A stretch of 64,000 nt of DNA from an uncultured Lachnospiraceae bacterium (GCA_900544685.1 UQWA01000002.1:62001-126000); one strand, 5' to 3'. Shown: positions 17,117 through 26,272, counted from the stretch's first letter. The notes: generated from the sequence alone by a model not told the origin. Program-made: numbers and translations.

Positions 17117-18630
17117 TCCCTGAACTCCTTTCGGTACTCTGTAGGTGTTACACCACAAAGCTTTTTGAATATTTTCACAAAATATTTCTGATCCCGGAAA
17201 CCTACTGCTTCTGCCACTTCATATACTTTACAATTTTCTGCAAATAACATTCGTTTTGCCACACTGATTCTGAAATTCTGGACGAAATGACTGAAATTGA
17301 TTCCTGTCTCATTGTAAAATATTTTACTTAAATATTCCGGTGTCACCCTGCAGATTCTCGCCACTTCTGACAGGGAAATTTCTTCCCTGTAATGATCTCT
17401 GATGTAGGAAATTGCATTCATTACAATGCCATTTTCAACGCTGACCTCTTCCTCATTCTCTCTGTATAAGGCGTGGAAAAATTTTTCCAGCTGATATCTT
17501 ACTTCTTCCATTGTTTCACCGGATATGACGCTTTCCATAAAATATTTCATATTCTGTTCTTCATCTGACAATCCGTTTATTTCCGTATATACCCGAAATA
17601 CATTAGCCATTAACCGGAGCGTGTATTCTTTGATCATTTCCGGTTTTACAGATCCATTCACTACTTGATCTGCAAATTTCTTTCCGTAATCCACAGCTTT
17701 TTCTCCATGTCCGTTCCGAAGTTCCCGGATTATACCTGCTTCTATGTTCTGTGGATATCTGATATCCTGATATTGCAGTGCTTCCACAGTCTCTGCATCA
17801 ATCAGCTTATGGTTCGGTACTGAAAATGCAGCTTCTACCATTTGTTTCATCTCCTCTATAGCAGTCTTCAAATGCTGAAGCCCACATGTTCTGGTAAAAG
17901 CACAGGTGCATTTTCCAATCTCTTCCAGTTCTGGAATTATCTTCATCTCAAAACGATTTTTCAATGTTCTGTTTTTTTCCGTACCAGCTACGAGAACAAT
18001 CGCCTGTTTTTCGCCGGGCAGCTGAAAAACGTGTACATTGTCGATACAAAGTACCTCCATTACAGATGAGGCACATTTCATATATTCTTTCATATGTTCG
18101 GAAAAGAGCTTCCCCGGAGAAATCAGAAACAGGGACACCTCTGTCCGTTCATTCATATGCAGCAGCTCACAGAGCAGATCATACTGTGTCCCGTTATCTT
18201 CATATTGTCCTTCCAGATAATTTGCCAAAAGCTGTTTTGCGGATACCTGCGATATACGTATGTTGGAAATTTTTGTCTCTGCATCATTTAAATTCTTCAA
18301 AAATTCTTCTGTATCCAGTGGCTTTAATAAATAATCCATTACCTGAAATTTAATGGCTTTTCTTGCATACTCGAAATCTGAATATCCTGTCAGTAATATC
18401 GTCGGAACCATACATTTTTCATCATATAGTTTCTGTAACATTTCCATACCATCCATTACCGGCATTTTGATATCACTGATCAGCAGATCTGGCTGTTTTT
18501 CTTTTACCAGCATATAACCCTGTTTTCCATTTTCTGCCACACCGATCACTTCATGTTCTGTATAATGTTCAATAATATGTAATATACCATTCCGCGTCAT
18601 CTTTTCATCTTCTGCAAGTACAATTCTCAT
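17113..18630 (-). CDS. YesN-type response regulator with AraC DNA-binding domain
   Basis: 505 aa. The N-terminal receiver domain has the acidic pair in VLAEDEK, the phospho-acceptor Asp in DLLISDIKMPVMDG (about residue 55), and the Lys in LLKPLD. A long middle region has no recognisable motif. The C-terminus (about 405-505) is an AraC-type double helix-turn-helix: ISYIRDHYREEISLSEVARICRVTPEYLSKIFYNETG, then VAEAVGFRDQKYFVKIFKKLCGVTPTEYRK. It lies 2 bp downstream of the kinase. The likely target is the transporter-mannosidase operon just downstream. Confidence 0.92.
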   Translation of the reverse strand: MRIVLAEDEKMTRNGILHIIEHYTEHEVIGVAENGKQGYMLVKEKQPDLLISDIKMPVMDGMEMLQKLYDEKCMVPTILLTGYSDFEYARKAIKFQVMDYLLKPLDTEEFLKNLNDAETKISNIRISQVSAKQLLANYLEGQYEDNGTQYDLLCELLHMNERTEVSLFLISPGKLFSEHMKEYMKCASSVMEVLCIDNVHVFQLPGEKQAIVLVAGTEKNRTLKNRFEMKIIPELEEIGKCTCAFTRTCGLQHLKTAIEEMKQMVEAAFSVPNHKLIDAETVEALQYQDIRYPQNIEAGIIRELRNGHGEKAVDYGKKFADQVVNGSVKPEMIKEYTLRLMANVFRVYTEINGLSDEEQNMKYFMESVISGETMEEVRYQLEKFFHALYRENEEEVSVENGIVMNAISYIRDHYREEISLSEVARICRVTPEYLSKIFYNETGINFSHFVQNFRISVAKRMLFAENCKVYEVAEAVGFRDQKYFVKIFKKLCGVTPTEYRKEFRE

Positions 18631-18632
18631 CT

Positions 18633-20495
18633 TCAGTCTCTCCTCTCTGCCGGAATCGTAATTTCTACTGTCGTCCCTTCCTTTCTGGAAAGAAAACGCA
18701 CTTTTCCTTTTCCTCCATAATATAGCTTGATTCTGGTGATCACATTTCGAATACCAATGCTGGTTTCCGGTTTTGCACTCCGATAATCATAGTCATTGAG
18801 CTTTTTCAGTTCTTCTTCCTGCATTCCAATACCATTATCACTGATTTCTATGTATATTTTATGTTCCTCTGTCAGCTGGATTCGAATGCCTATTTCTCCT
18901 CTACGGTCCAGTTCCGCAAATCCATGAATTATGGAATTTTCCACAAAAGGCTGCAACAGCAATTTATGAATCTGACATTTTCTGGCCTGTTCTTCTACCT
19001 CGATATCGCAGTCAAAAGAATACTCAAACCGCTCCTGCTGCAGATAAATATATTTTTTCAGATAATCCAGTTCTGTTTCCAGTGTCACTATCTCATTGCT
19101 GTTATGAATCGTGTATCTTAGAATTTGTGCCAGTTTTGTCACCATTTTACTGATTGCAAACTGTTGCTCCTCGATGGCCAGCCAATTGACTGCATCCAGC
19201 GTATTATAAATAAAATGCGGATTAATCTGTGCCTCCAGAGAACGTATTTCCGCATTCTTTTCCCTTAATAAAGATTCCCGTTCCTGTTCATTTGCCTTTT
19301 TTATCTCTCCCAGCATGATATTAAAGTTCTGAGAAATTTTTGCAAATTCATCACTTCCGGTTACTTCAATCTTACTGTCCAGATTCCCCTCATTGGCTTC
19401 TTTCATGGCATACAGAATCTTCTTCACAGAATGATCGATGTCTATGGATATATAATAAATCACCATAAAACCAATCACCCCAACCAGCGCAGCTACCAGA
19501 CAGATCATAATCAGCAGGTATCTCACCCTTGTCATGGAATGATTCAGATCCTGCAGATTAATGATATAAAACTGTCCATTCCAGATGCTTAGTGTATGAA
19601 TATCCGGTTTTTTTCTTGGGAATACTTTCTTTTCCTCAACAAACTTTCGTATCTGTTTTTCCAGTTCATTTATTTGCGTTACAGCAATTGCCTCTTTCGG
19701 ACTCTCACCATAAATATTACTTCCTTCAAATCCCGCTTCCGGCATAGATACAATATTTCCATATCCGTCAATAACAAATGACAGACTGTTCTCTTCCGTT
19801 CCCTGACTGTAAGTACTTCGGAATTTTTCTTCGTCAATGCAGATTACTACACAGCCGACGGCACCTTTCTCATAGTTATTAAAATCTGTCAGCTGGTGAG
19901 CTATATAGAAAAATGAATGACTGCCATATTCCGGATCCTCTTTTCCAAGTAATGCTGAATATACACTGTCTTTTTTCGTCAGAGCTTGTTTTACCAGCAT
20001 ATTATTTCCCATATGTTCTTCAAAACAGATGCTTTCCTGATCAGACTTTGTAATCCTGTCATAATAACATTCATCTCCGTATTTTCCAATCAATGCAATT
20101 CCGGCTATTTCATCATTCCGGTAAATCAAATCCTGCATTTTACTGTTCAATAAATGCATAGACAGATAATATTCCTCACCATCCCAGGAATTGATAATCT
20201 TCATGTTATCTACATAAGTAGTATCTGTATAAATTTCCTGTATCATGCTGTCATACCGTTCCAGTGCCGAACGAATACTCACCGCGTTTTGCTTCATATT
20301 TTCATTAATCAGTTCTCCTGCCTGCTCCGTAATAATCGTTGTACTCAAATGACTGGAAATTACCAGAATCAATACGATCTGAAGTGCAGATATTCCAAAC
20401 AACAACACCATAATTTTCTTTGCCAGTTCCATTGCCCGGTATTTTCCAATGATCTGTTCCCGCCATATAATTCTTATCCTTTTTTCTTTCTTCAC
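18633..20495 (-). CDS. YesM-type sensor histidine kinase
   Basis: 620 aa. Membrane helices near residues 25-50 and 325-350 flank an extracellular sensor domain. They are followed by a HAMP region (about 350-405) and a His_kinase (LytS-like) domain with the phospho-acceptor His in LEAQINPHFIYNTLDAVNWLA. The HATPase region carries LLLQPFVENSIIHGF (N box) and ISDNGIGM plus SIGIRNV (G boxes). The start codon is GTG 20495 with GGAG upstream. It is the first gene of the three-gene sensing operon. Homologues of this type respond to extracellular sugars, which agrees with the downstream transporter and mannosidase. Confidence 0.92.
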   Translation of the reverse strand: MKKEKRIRIIWREQIIGKYRAMELAKKIMVLLFGISALQIVLILVISSHLSTTIITEQAGELINENMKQNAVSIRSALERYDSMIQEIYTDTTYVDNMKIINSWDGEEYYLSMHLLNSKMQDLIYRNDEIAGIALIGKYGDECYYDRITKSDQESICFEEHMGNNMLVKQALTKKDSVYSALLGKEDPEYGSHSFFYIAHQLTDFNNYEKGAVGCVVICIDEEKFRSTYSQGTEENSLSFVIDGYGNIVSMPEAGFEGSNIYGESPKEAIAVTQINELEKQIRKFVEEKKVFPRKKPDIHTLSIWNGQFYIINLQDLNHSMTRVRYLLIMICLVAALVGVIGFMVIYYISIDIDHSVKKILYAMKEANEGNLDSKIEVTGSDEFAKISQNFNIMLGEIKKANEQERESLLREKNAEIRSLEAQINPHFIYNTLDAVNWLAIEEQQFAISKMVTKLAQILRYTIHNSNEIVTLETELDYLKKYIYLQQERFEYSFDCDIEVEEQARKCQIHKLLLQPFVENSIIHGFAELDRRGEIGIRIQLTEEHKIYIEISDNGIGMQEEELKKLNDYDYRSAKPETSIGIRNVITRIKLYYGGKGKVRFLSRKEGTTVEITIPAERRD

Positions 20496-20574
20496 GTTTT
20501 TCTCCGCCTTGCCAGTTTATTCATTCCACTCTACTTTACCACGTTGCGGCAGGATTTTCATCTCCATTTATTGT

Positions 20575-20614
20575 ATAAAAAAAGACCAAACCGTCTGTTG
20601 CGATTCAGTCTTTT
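20575..20614 (-). terminator. Terminator of the mod operon
   Basis: Minus-strand stem AAAAGAC / GTCTTTT (20580-20586 and 20608-20614) followed by more T residues, directly after the modC stop codon. The stem is short, but position and T tract fit. Confidence 0.65.
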
Positions 20615-20616
20615 AT

Positions 20617-21684
20617 TTATTTCAATAACATAATATCTTTCTCTTCGATTCCGATGAGTATCTCATCTCCAGTCATCTGTTCCCGATACTCCAGCCATTC
20701 TTCCTTGGACACATCCACACGGATCTGTGCACCTTCTTTGGGTGACACAATTAAAATATAAGAAAATACATCTTCTATGATTCGTTTTATTTTGCAGGAA
20801 AATACATTTGACATACTGTCCTTTTTATCAGCACTCACAGGATATATAAAATGACTGCGCACGCCAACGCTGTTGGAATCTTCTTTTCCTGCAGTATCAC
20901 ATTTCAATGTAATCCCCCAGTCCAGCGCCATGACTTCCCCTTTTTCTGCTACGGCTGCATCTGAAAAATTCTTACATCCTGAGAGGTACGCTGCTTCTCT
21001 TGATATCGGTGTCGTAAACAATTCTTTTACCGGTACTGGTTCACTGGATTTCCCCTGATTCATTACACATACCCGGTCGCAGATCCGATAGATCTCATCC
21101 CGATTGTGCGATACAAAAAGTGTGGTAGAACCGAATTCTTTCAGTACATCTTCCAATTCTAGTTCCAGTTTCCATCTCAGGAACTCATCCAATGCTGCAA
21201 AAGGTTCATCCAGCATGAGCAGCTTCGGTCTGGTCAGAAGGATTCTGGCAAGTGCTGCTCTCTGCTGCTGTCCGCCTGACAACTGTGACGGCTTGTGACG
21301 TTCCAGTCCCTGAAGATAAAACTTATCGATCATCTCTGCAATGCGCTTCTGCTGTTCTTCCTTTCCCAGCTTCTGTACCCGAAGTCCTGCCTGAAGATTC
21401 TGTACTACATTCATATTCGGAAATAAGGCGTAATTCTGAAACAGCAGCCCCACATGACGCTCCTGAGGCTTCAGATTGATCTTTTTCTCACTGTCAAAAA
21501 AGACGGTTCCATCCAGTTCAATGTGTCCTTCATCCGGTGTCACCACACCGGCAATACAACGAAGGGTCATACTTTTTCCGCAGCCGGATTCTCCCAGAAT
21601 CCCCATTACTTCCTTATCTGCTTCAAATTCCGTATCCAGAATAAAGCTTCCGAAATCCTTTTTTATTTTTACATAAAGTCTCAT
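20617..21684 (-). CDS. modC: Molybdate ABC transporter ATP-binding protein ModC
   Basis: 355 aa. Walker A is GESGCGKSMTLR (about residues 32-43), the ABC signature LSGGQQQRAALAR, and Walker B LLMLDEPFAALD. The C-terminal ~110 residues (from about 245) form a regulatory region that includes a TOBE/mop-like oxyanion-binding segment, the mark of ModC. Start: ATG 21684 after ATAGGAG; a longer reading to 21792 would run into modB. It is 12 bp downstream of modB and ends the molybdate operon. It powers molybdate uptake for the formate dehydrogenase cofactor. Confidence 0.93.
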   Translation of the reverse strand: MRLYVKIKKDFGSFILDTEFEADKEVMGILGESGCGKSMTLRCIAGVVTPDEGHIELDGTVFFDSEKKINLKPQERHVGLLFQNYALFPNMNVVQNLQAGLRVQKLGKEEQQKRIAEMIDKFYLQGLERHKPSQLSGGQQQRAALARILLTRPKLLMLDEPFAALDEFLRWKLELELEDVLKEFGSTTLFVSHNRDEIYRICDRVCVMNQGKSSEPVPVKELFTTPISREAAYLSGCKNFSDAAVAEKGEVMALDWGITLKCDTAGKEDSNSVGVRSHFIYPVSADKKDSMSNVFSCKIKRIIEDVFSYILIVSPKEGAQIRVDVSKEEWLEYREQMTGDEILIGIEEKDIMLLK

Positions 21685-21695
21685 TTCGTCCGCTC

Positions 21696-22373
21696 CTATC
21701 CCGCCGATCTTTTCCCGGCAGTATTTTTCTTTTCCAGCATATTTACCGCCAGAAGCACGACTGCTGAGATAGCTATATTTACCATAACCCATTTAAATGC
21801 CAGCAAATCGTCATTGGTTCGCCACAACTGATATACCGTAGTAGAAATGGTTGCCGTCTTTCCCGGTGTATATCCAGCTACCATACTGGTTGCGCCATAC
21901 TCTCCCAGTGCCCTTGCAAAGGCAAGAACGGTTCCTGCCATAATTCCCTGACGGCATGCCGGCATGCGTACTTTCCAGAAAATATATGTATTGGATAAAC
22001 CTAGTGTCTGACCAGAATAGCTTAAGGTCTCATCGAAGCTCTCAAACGCTCCCCGGGCTGTCCGATACATCAATGGAAATGCCACGATGGTGGCAGCAAA
22101 AATGCCTGAATACCAGTTCATAACCAGCTTAGTCCCAAAAGTATTGTAGAACCATATTCCAAACGGTCTTTTAGAGCCCAGCAGCAGCAGGATGAAATAT
22201 CCTACTACTGTGGGTGGTAATACCATTGGAAGGGTAAGAATCACATCCAGCACACCTTTCACCACCGGATGCAGCTTTGCGATATAGTAAGCTGCAAAGA
22301 TTCCGGAGAAAAATACCAGTACACCGGAAATCACCGCAATACGAAGTGAATTATACAGTGGAAACCAATCCAT
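21696..22373 (-). CDS. modB: Molybdate ABC transporter permease ModB
   Basis: 225 aa with about five membrane segments. Typical ModB features: LPPTVVGYFILLLLG in the first third, GIWFYNTFGTKLVMNWYSGIFAATIVAFPLM, the cytoplasmic EAA-like loop around ETLGLSNTYIFWKVRMPACRQGIMAG, and ARALGEYGATSMVAGYTPGKT. It forms the membrane channel with ModC and receives molybdate from ModA. It lies 24 bp downstream of modA. Confidence 0.93.
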   Translation of the reverse strand: MDWFPLYNSLRIAVISGVLVFFSGIFAAYYIAKLHPVVKGVLDVILTLPMVLPPTVVGYFILLLLGSKRPFGIWFYNTFGTKLVMNWYSGIFAATIVAFPLMYRTARGAFESFDETLSYSGQTLGLSNTYIFWKVRMPACRQGIMAGTVLAFARALGEYGATSMVAGYTPGKTATISTTVYQLWRTNDDLLAFKWVMVNIAISAVVLLAVNMLEKKNTAGKRSAG

Positions 22374-22397
22374 CTATTCTTCCCTCCATACTTTTTC

Positions 22398-23276
22398 TTA
22401 AGCTTCTGTTTCAGATTCTGTCTCAGATTCTGCTTCAGATACAGCTTCTGTCTCTTCTTCGTCATCAGCCTTTACCATGGTAAATCCAACTGATTCGAAT
22501 ACTTCAGCGCTGGTCTCTGTAGTCAGATAATCCAGGAACGCCTTCGCTTCATCAGCATGTGCTGCATTTTTTAATACTGCTGCAGGGTAGATAACCTGTT
22601 TGCAAAGTGTGCTGTCTGCCTGATCTACGACTGTCAGTCCTGCCGAGTAAGCATCTGTAGCGTAGATGATACCTGCGTCAACGCTGCCTTCGCTGACCTG
22701 TGTGGTAACTTCCTTTACGTTCGATCCATAGGTAATCTTCTTGTCTGCTTCCAGCTGATCCAGGATACCCAGGTTGGTCAGGATCTCTTCTGAATAAGCA
22801 CCTACCGGTACGTCTTCGTTACCAAGGCAAAGCAGGTTCAGCTTGTCTGTTCCCAAGTCTTCGAAAGACTGGATATCTGCCTGATTGTCCTCTGGTACAG
22901 CCAGAACTACTTTATTTTCCAGAAGATCCCTTCTGGTTGTGTCATCGATGAAATCAAGACCATCTTCATTAACAGACGGATCTGCTGTAATATCCAGCTG
23001 GTTCATCTGCTTCTGTGCTGCTGAGATGAACAGGTCACAGTCTGCACCTTCTTCGATCTGTGTCTTTAATGTTCCTGAAGAATCAAAAGTAAATACCAGA
23101 TTGACATTTGGTTCCACCTCTTTATACATTTCCTGAATCTCTGTCAGAGTCTCTGTCATAGATGCTGCTGCGAATACAACAACGTCTGTCTGATCTTCAG
23201 CGGAAACTCCCATACACATTCCAGAAGCCATTACTCCAGTTAAAAGTAATGCTCCGGCTTTTTTCCAAGTATTCAT
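22398..23276 (-). CDS. modA: Molybdate-binding protein ModA
   Basis: 292 aa. An N-terminal signal sequence (residues 1-27, likely cut after GVSA) is followed by the ModA fold: VVVFAAASMTETLTEI, FTFDSSGTLKTQIEEGADCDLFISA, and YGSNVKEVTTQVSEGSVDAGIIYATDA, the oxyanion-binding region. No convincing lipobox, although a Cys lies in the signal region. The last ~22 residues are an acidic Glu/Thr/Ser tail (DDEEETEAVSEAESE-type) absent from standard ModA proteins and similar in composition to the secreted protein at 246-1034. Start: ATG 23276 after AAGGAGG; promoter at 23326-23354. Confidence 0.93.
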   Translation of the reverse strand: MNTWKKAGALLLTGVMASGMCMGVSAEDQTDVVVFAAASMTETLTEIQEMYKEVEPNVNLVFTFDSSGTLKTQIEEGADCDLFISAAQKQMNQLDITADPSVNEDGLDFIDDTTRRDLLENKVVLAVPEDNQADIQSFEDLGTDKLNLLCLGNEDVPVGAYSEEILTNLGILDQLEADKKITYGSNVKEVTTQVSEGSVDAGIIYATDAYSAGLTVVDQADSTLCKQVIYPAAVLKNAAHADEAKAFLDYLTTETSAEVFESVGFTMVKADDEEETEAVSEAESETESETEA

Positions 23277-23325
23277 ATTAAATTCCTCCTTCACGTTATT
23301 TTTTCAAAAAATACTCGCTAGTAAA

Positions 23326-23354
23326 ATTATATCCCTGCATGTCAGTTTTGTCAA
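23326..23354 (-). promoter_or_regulatory. modA promoter
   Basis: Minus strand TTGACA (23349-23354), exactly 17 bp, TATAAT (23326-23331). A perfect consensus promoter with no need of an activator, almost entirely covered by the palindrome at 23331-23373. This arrangement suits repression. Confidence 0.85.
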
Positions 23355-23373
23355 TGTACTGACAAACAGGGAT
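23331..23373. promoter_or_regulatory. 43-bp bipartite palindrome over the modA promoter
   Basis: Symmetric layout ATCCCTG - 3 bp - GTCAGT - 11 bp - ACTGAC - 3 bp - CAGGGAT. Both arm pairs are perfect inverted repeats with equal spacing. The site covers the -35, the spacer and one edge of the -10. It is probably the operator for the HTH fusion protein encoded immediately upstream. It could also act in RNA as the terminator of that upstream gene, though the following sequence is only moderately T-rich. Confidence 0.7.
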
Positions 23374-23390
23374 CTGTTTTTTATATACAT

Positions 23391-24359
23391 TTACTGATAA
23401 TCCTGAAAATAGATGTCAAAAAAATTCTGACTGATCCGCTTCATGTCTTCCAGCATGGCATGATAACGATTCATGAATTCTCTTCCTTCTTCGGTAATCG
23501 TAGAATTTCCACCGTTCTTTCCTCCATTGTACCGGTTCAGAAAAGGAAATCCCATCTGTTCTTCTGCCCGGTTCAACAACTTCCAGCACTTAGAATACGA
23601 CATTTCCATTTTCTTGGCTGCTGCCTGTATGGAACCTGTCTCATCCACGTATTGAAGCAGATGAAAGATTCCAGGTCCAAAGAAATCTTCACCCTTGGAT
23701 AATACAATTTTGGTCTTCAGGCTTAAAGCTTTTGCATCCCGTATCTGGCGGATATAGGCTCGCACCTTTTCGATATGCTCCGGTCTGGAAATATCATATA
23801 AGATACCGGAGTCATCTGTGTCCAGATTTTTCATATTTCGTTTTCTGTGCATCAGATCTCTTCCATCTTCTGATTTCAAATCTTCATATATCTCTTCCGA
23901 TATTTTATCTCTTTTGAGATGACTGCTGATTCTAAGCTGTAGTTTCCCTGGCTCCCCATCATAATACAGACAGGTATCACTCTCACATTCCGTCAGTAAT
24001 TCCAGCGTTTCTACCTTAAATGCCGGGCATTCCACCGGAAGCAGTATCACTTTATCACATCGTTCTGCAGCTGCTTCCATCCCAATTCTGGCAGATGTCA
24101 GCCAGTCATGACAGACATATTCCGGATCTTCCAGAAAAATTACCCCGTTATGGCTGATATGATTTTTCAACACTGCTGCATGATAACCGCCCACTACTAT
24201 GATTGGAGATATTCCGGCTTTTCGTAAGGTATAGATCTCCCGCTTGATTACCGTAGCCCCTTCTATTGGAAGCATAGGAAGAAAGGTCTCCAGTTCTTCA
24301 TTTCCTGTTTTGTCCTGTGCCAGATCCTGCGCTGCCACAATCACTGCCCCCACATTCAT
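23391..24359 (-). CDS. MobA-like nucleotidyltransferase fused to ModE-type HTH regulator
   Basis: 322 aa, two domains. Residues 1 to about 200 look like an NTP-transferase (MobA/MocA-like): VGAVIVAAQDLAQ, a substituted loop where active enzymes have AGGxSxRMG; then GATVIKREIYTLRKAGISPIIVVGGY, FLEDPEYVCHDWLTSARIGM and VILLPVECPAF. Residues about 215-322 match the N-terminal winged HTH of ModE: GPGIFHLLQYVDETGSIQAAAKKMEMSYSKCWKLLNRAEEQMG, then a Gly-rich wing GGKNGGNSTITEEGREF. The molybdate-binding domains of ModE are absent. It sits between mobB and modA in the molybdenum operon. It probably regulates modABC through the palindrome at 23331-23373, with the degenerate transferase domain as sensor. 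The sensing role is inference. Confidence 0.85.
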   Translation of the reverse strand: MNVGAVIVAAQDLAQDKTGNEELETFLPMLPIEGATVIKREIYTLRKAGISPIIVVGGYHAAVLKNHISHNGVIFLEDPEYVCHDWLTSARIGMEAAAERCDKVILLPVECPAFKVETLELLTECESDTCLYYDGEPGKLQLRISSHLKRDKISEEIYEDLKSEDGRDLMHRKRNMKNLDTDDSGILYDISRPEHIEKVRAYIRQIRDAKALSLKTKIVLSKGEDFFGPGIFHLLQYVDETGSIQAAAKKMEMSYSKCWKLLNRAEEQMGFPFLNRYNGGKNGGNSTITEEGREFMNRYHAMLEDMKRISQNFFDIYFQDYQ

Positions 24360-24454
24360 GATTTCGGTTGCTCCTTTCTTATCCTGTGTCGTCTTAGCTG
24401 CCTGGACTATCCTGCATATTTTCTGCTATTTTCCGGCAGTTCAATGTTTTTCTG

Positions 24455-24991
24455 TTATTTACTTCCTATCACCATTATACTAAGAAGATAGTCTACAAGA
24501 CGCTCTGTCTCTTCCAATCCCAAAAGCGGAATATCCAGCATTTCCCCGTTCACATCCAATTCTGCTTTCGTCAGATCTGTCACTATTCCCAGTAAGTTCT
24601 TTGGATCACATACTGATTCTGAAGAATTGCCTTTTCGAATCACTTCGATCTTGGGATATTCTGAATACTTAAACCCTTCCAGCAAAATCACATCCACTTC
24701 TGGAAATGCACCAACCAGTTCTTCCACAGACAGCGCCGGTGCATATTTGACCACCATATACTTTTTCGCAGAAAACACACAGGTTCCGTCAGCCCCGGCC
24801 TGCGCATACTTCCAGCTGTCAGTACCCGGTACATCAGCTTCAAAGTCATGGCCGTCATGCTTGATCACAGCCACCTGAAGTCCGCGCTTTTTCAATTCCG
24901 GCAAGAGCTTTGTAATCAATGTCGTCTTCCCTGAATTTTTCACACCGCTGACCGCCAAAATAAACTGCTTTTTGTTTTCTTCTTTCTCCAT
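24455..24991 (-). CDS. mobB: Molybdopterin-guanine dinucleotide biosynthesis adaptor MobB
   Basis: 178 aa. P-loop GTPase with Walker A VSGVKNSGKTTLI (about residues 14-26) and the typical VAVIKHDGHDFEADVPGTDSWKYAQAGA segment, followed by VDVILLEGFKYSEYPKIEVIR. MobB binds GTP and is thought to assist MobA. Start: ATG 24991 with AGGTAG upstream; an earlier in-frame Met at 25030 has no site. It follows moeA and precedes the transferase-HTH gene in the same operon. Confidence 0.92.
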   Translation of the reverse strand: MEKEENKKQFILAVSGVKNSGKTTLITKLLPELKKRGLQVAVIKHDGHDFEADVPGTDSWKYAQAGADGTCVFSAKKYMVVKYAPALSVEELVGAFPEVDVILLEGFKYSEYPKIEVIRKGNSSESVCDPKNLLGIVTDLTKAELDVNGEMLDIPLLGLEETERLVDYLLSIMVIGSK

Positions 24992-25064
24992 ATAATTACT
25001 ACCTGTTCTTCTGTCAATAACCTGGAACATTTCTGTTTTCTTTCGCAGAATTTGTCTGCAATTT

Positions 25065-26270
25065 TTACAACAATATTATTTCTGCAAGTTCTCCCACTTT
25101 GGTTCCCGACTTTCCACCCTGCATCTCAATCAGGCAGTTACAGCCTGCCATGGTAGCCAGCACACCATTGGAATGTAATCCTGTCGGTATGGTCACAGAC
25201 TCTCCATCTGTAACGGCACGGATATATCTGCGCCCACGAACTTCTTTTACAAATTCATTCTTTAACACACATTTTTTCCTTCTGGTCTTTAATGCTTCAT
25301 CCTGCATCATCTTCTGGAGCATTGGGCGAATCAGCAGATCCACGGATACCACCACGCCAAACGGATTACCGGACAGACTGATTATCGGGGTATCCTGATA
25401 CACCGAAAACAGAGTTGGCATACCCGGCTTCATCTGAATATGCCAGAAAATGCGCTGTGCACCTGCCAGTTCCAATGCTTCGTGCATAATATCCTTTTTT
25501 CCAACTGATACAGCGCCTGTGGTAATAATCAGATCCACAAATGGAGCAATATCCTGAATGGCTTCTGTCATTGCCTGTGGTCGGTCTTCGATGGAGTCCA
25601 CTTTTACCAGTTCCACGCCAAACTCTTCCATACGTGCTGCCAGAAGACTTTGATTACAGTCATAGATCTTGCCCGGCACTAACGGCATTCCCGGTGCCAT
25701 CACTTCATCTCCGGTAGTTAAAATTGCCACTTTTGCTCTGCGATAAACACCGACTTCCGTTTTTCCCATGCTTGCCAGAATCCCAGTTTCCACAAATCCA
25801 ATTCTGGTTCCTCTTTTCAAAAGCACGGTTCCTCTTTTAAAATCTTCTCCCTGATAGCAGTAATTCTGCCACTGTCTGGTCGGATGGAAGATCTTTACAG
25901 TATCTTCCCCATAATCGGTATCTTCCTGACGGACACAGCAGTCACAGCCCTTTGGGATGGCTGCGCCGGTCATAATACGTACCGCCTGCCCTTTTTCCAC
26001 GGTTATCTCAGAATACTGTCCTGCGTCAATCTCTTCCAGAACCTTTAACGTAATCGGATGTTCCTCGGATACTCCCACAAGATCTTCCGATTTGCAGGCA
26101 TAACCATCGATCGGTGATTTATCAAATGGCGGGTTATCCAGTTCTGCCACCATATCTTCTGCCAATACTTTTCCACGAGCCCGAAGTACCGATACTACTT
26201 CTGTTTCCTCTATGATTTTCGAATGAGCAAGCAGGGCTTCCAGTGCCTGCTCTACGGTAAGGTTATCCAT
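25065..26270 (-). CDS. moeA: Molybdopterin molybdenumtransferase MoeA
   Basis: 401 aa, full length for MoeA, which inserts molybdate into adenylated molybdopterin. Motifs: NPPFDKSPIDGYACKSEDL near residue 50, MTGAAIPKGCDCCVRQED (about 100), TTGDEV and DLIITTGAVSVGKKD in the MoCF-binding domain, and LSGNPFGVVVSVDLLIRP. The C-terminal beta domain contains RRKCVLKNEFVKEVRGRRYIRAV. Start: ATG 26270 after AAGGGGTG; an upstream extension would overlap the previous gene. It lies 2 bp downstream of a MoeA-like gene and is probably translationally coupled to it. Confidence 0.94.
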   Translation of the reverse strand: MDNLTVEQALEALLAHSKIIEETEVVSVLRARGKVLAEDMVAELDNPPFDKSPIDGYACKSEDLVGVSEEHPITLKVLEEIDAGQYSEITVEKGQAVRIMTGAAIPKGCDCCVRQEDTDYGEDTVKIFHPTRQWQNYCYQGEDFKRGTVLLKRGTRIGFVETGILASMGKTEVGVYRRAKVAILTTGDEVMAPGMPLVPGKIYDCNQSLLAARMEEFGVELVKVDSIEDRPQAMTEAIQDIAPFVDLIITTGAVSVGKKDIMHEALELAGAQRIFWHIQMKPGMPTLFSVYQDTPIISLSGNPFGVVVSVDLLIRPMLQKMMQDEALKTRRKKCVLKNEFVKEVRGRRYIRAVTDGESVTIPTGLHSNGVLATMAGCNCLIEMQGGKSGTKVGELAEIILL

Positions 26271-26272
26271 AA

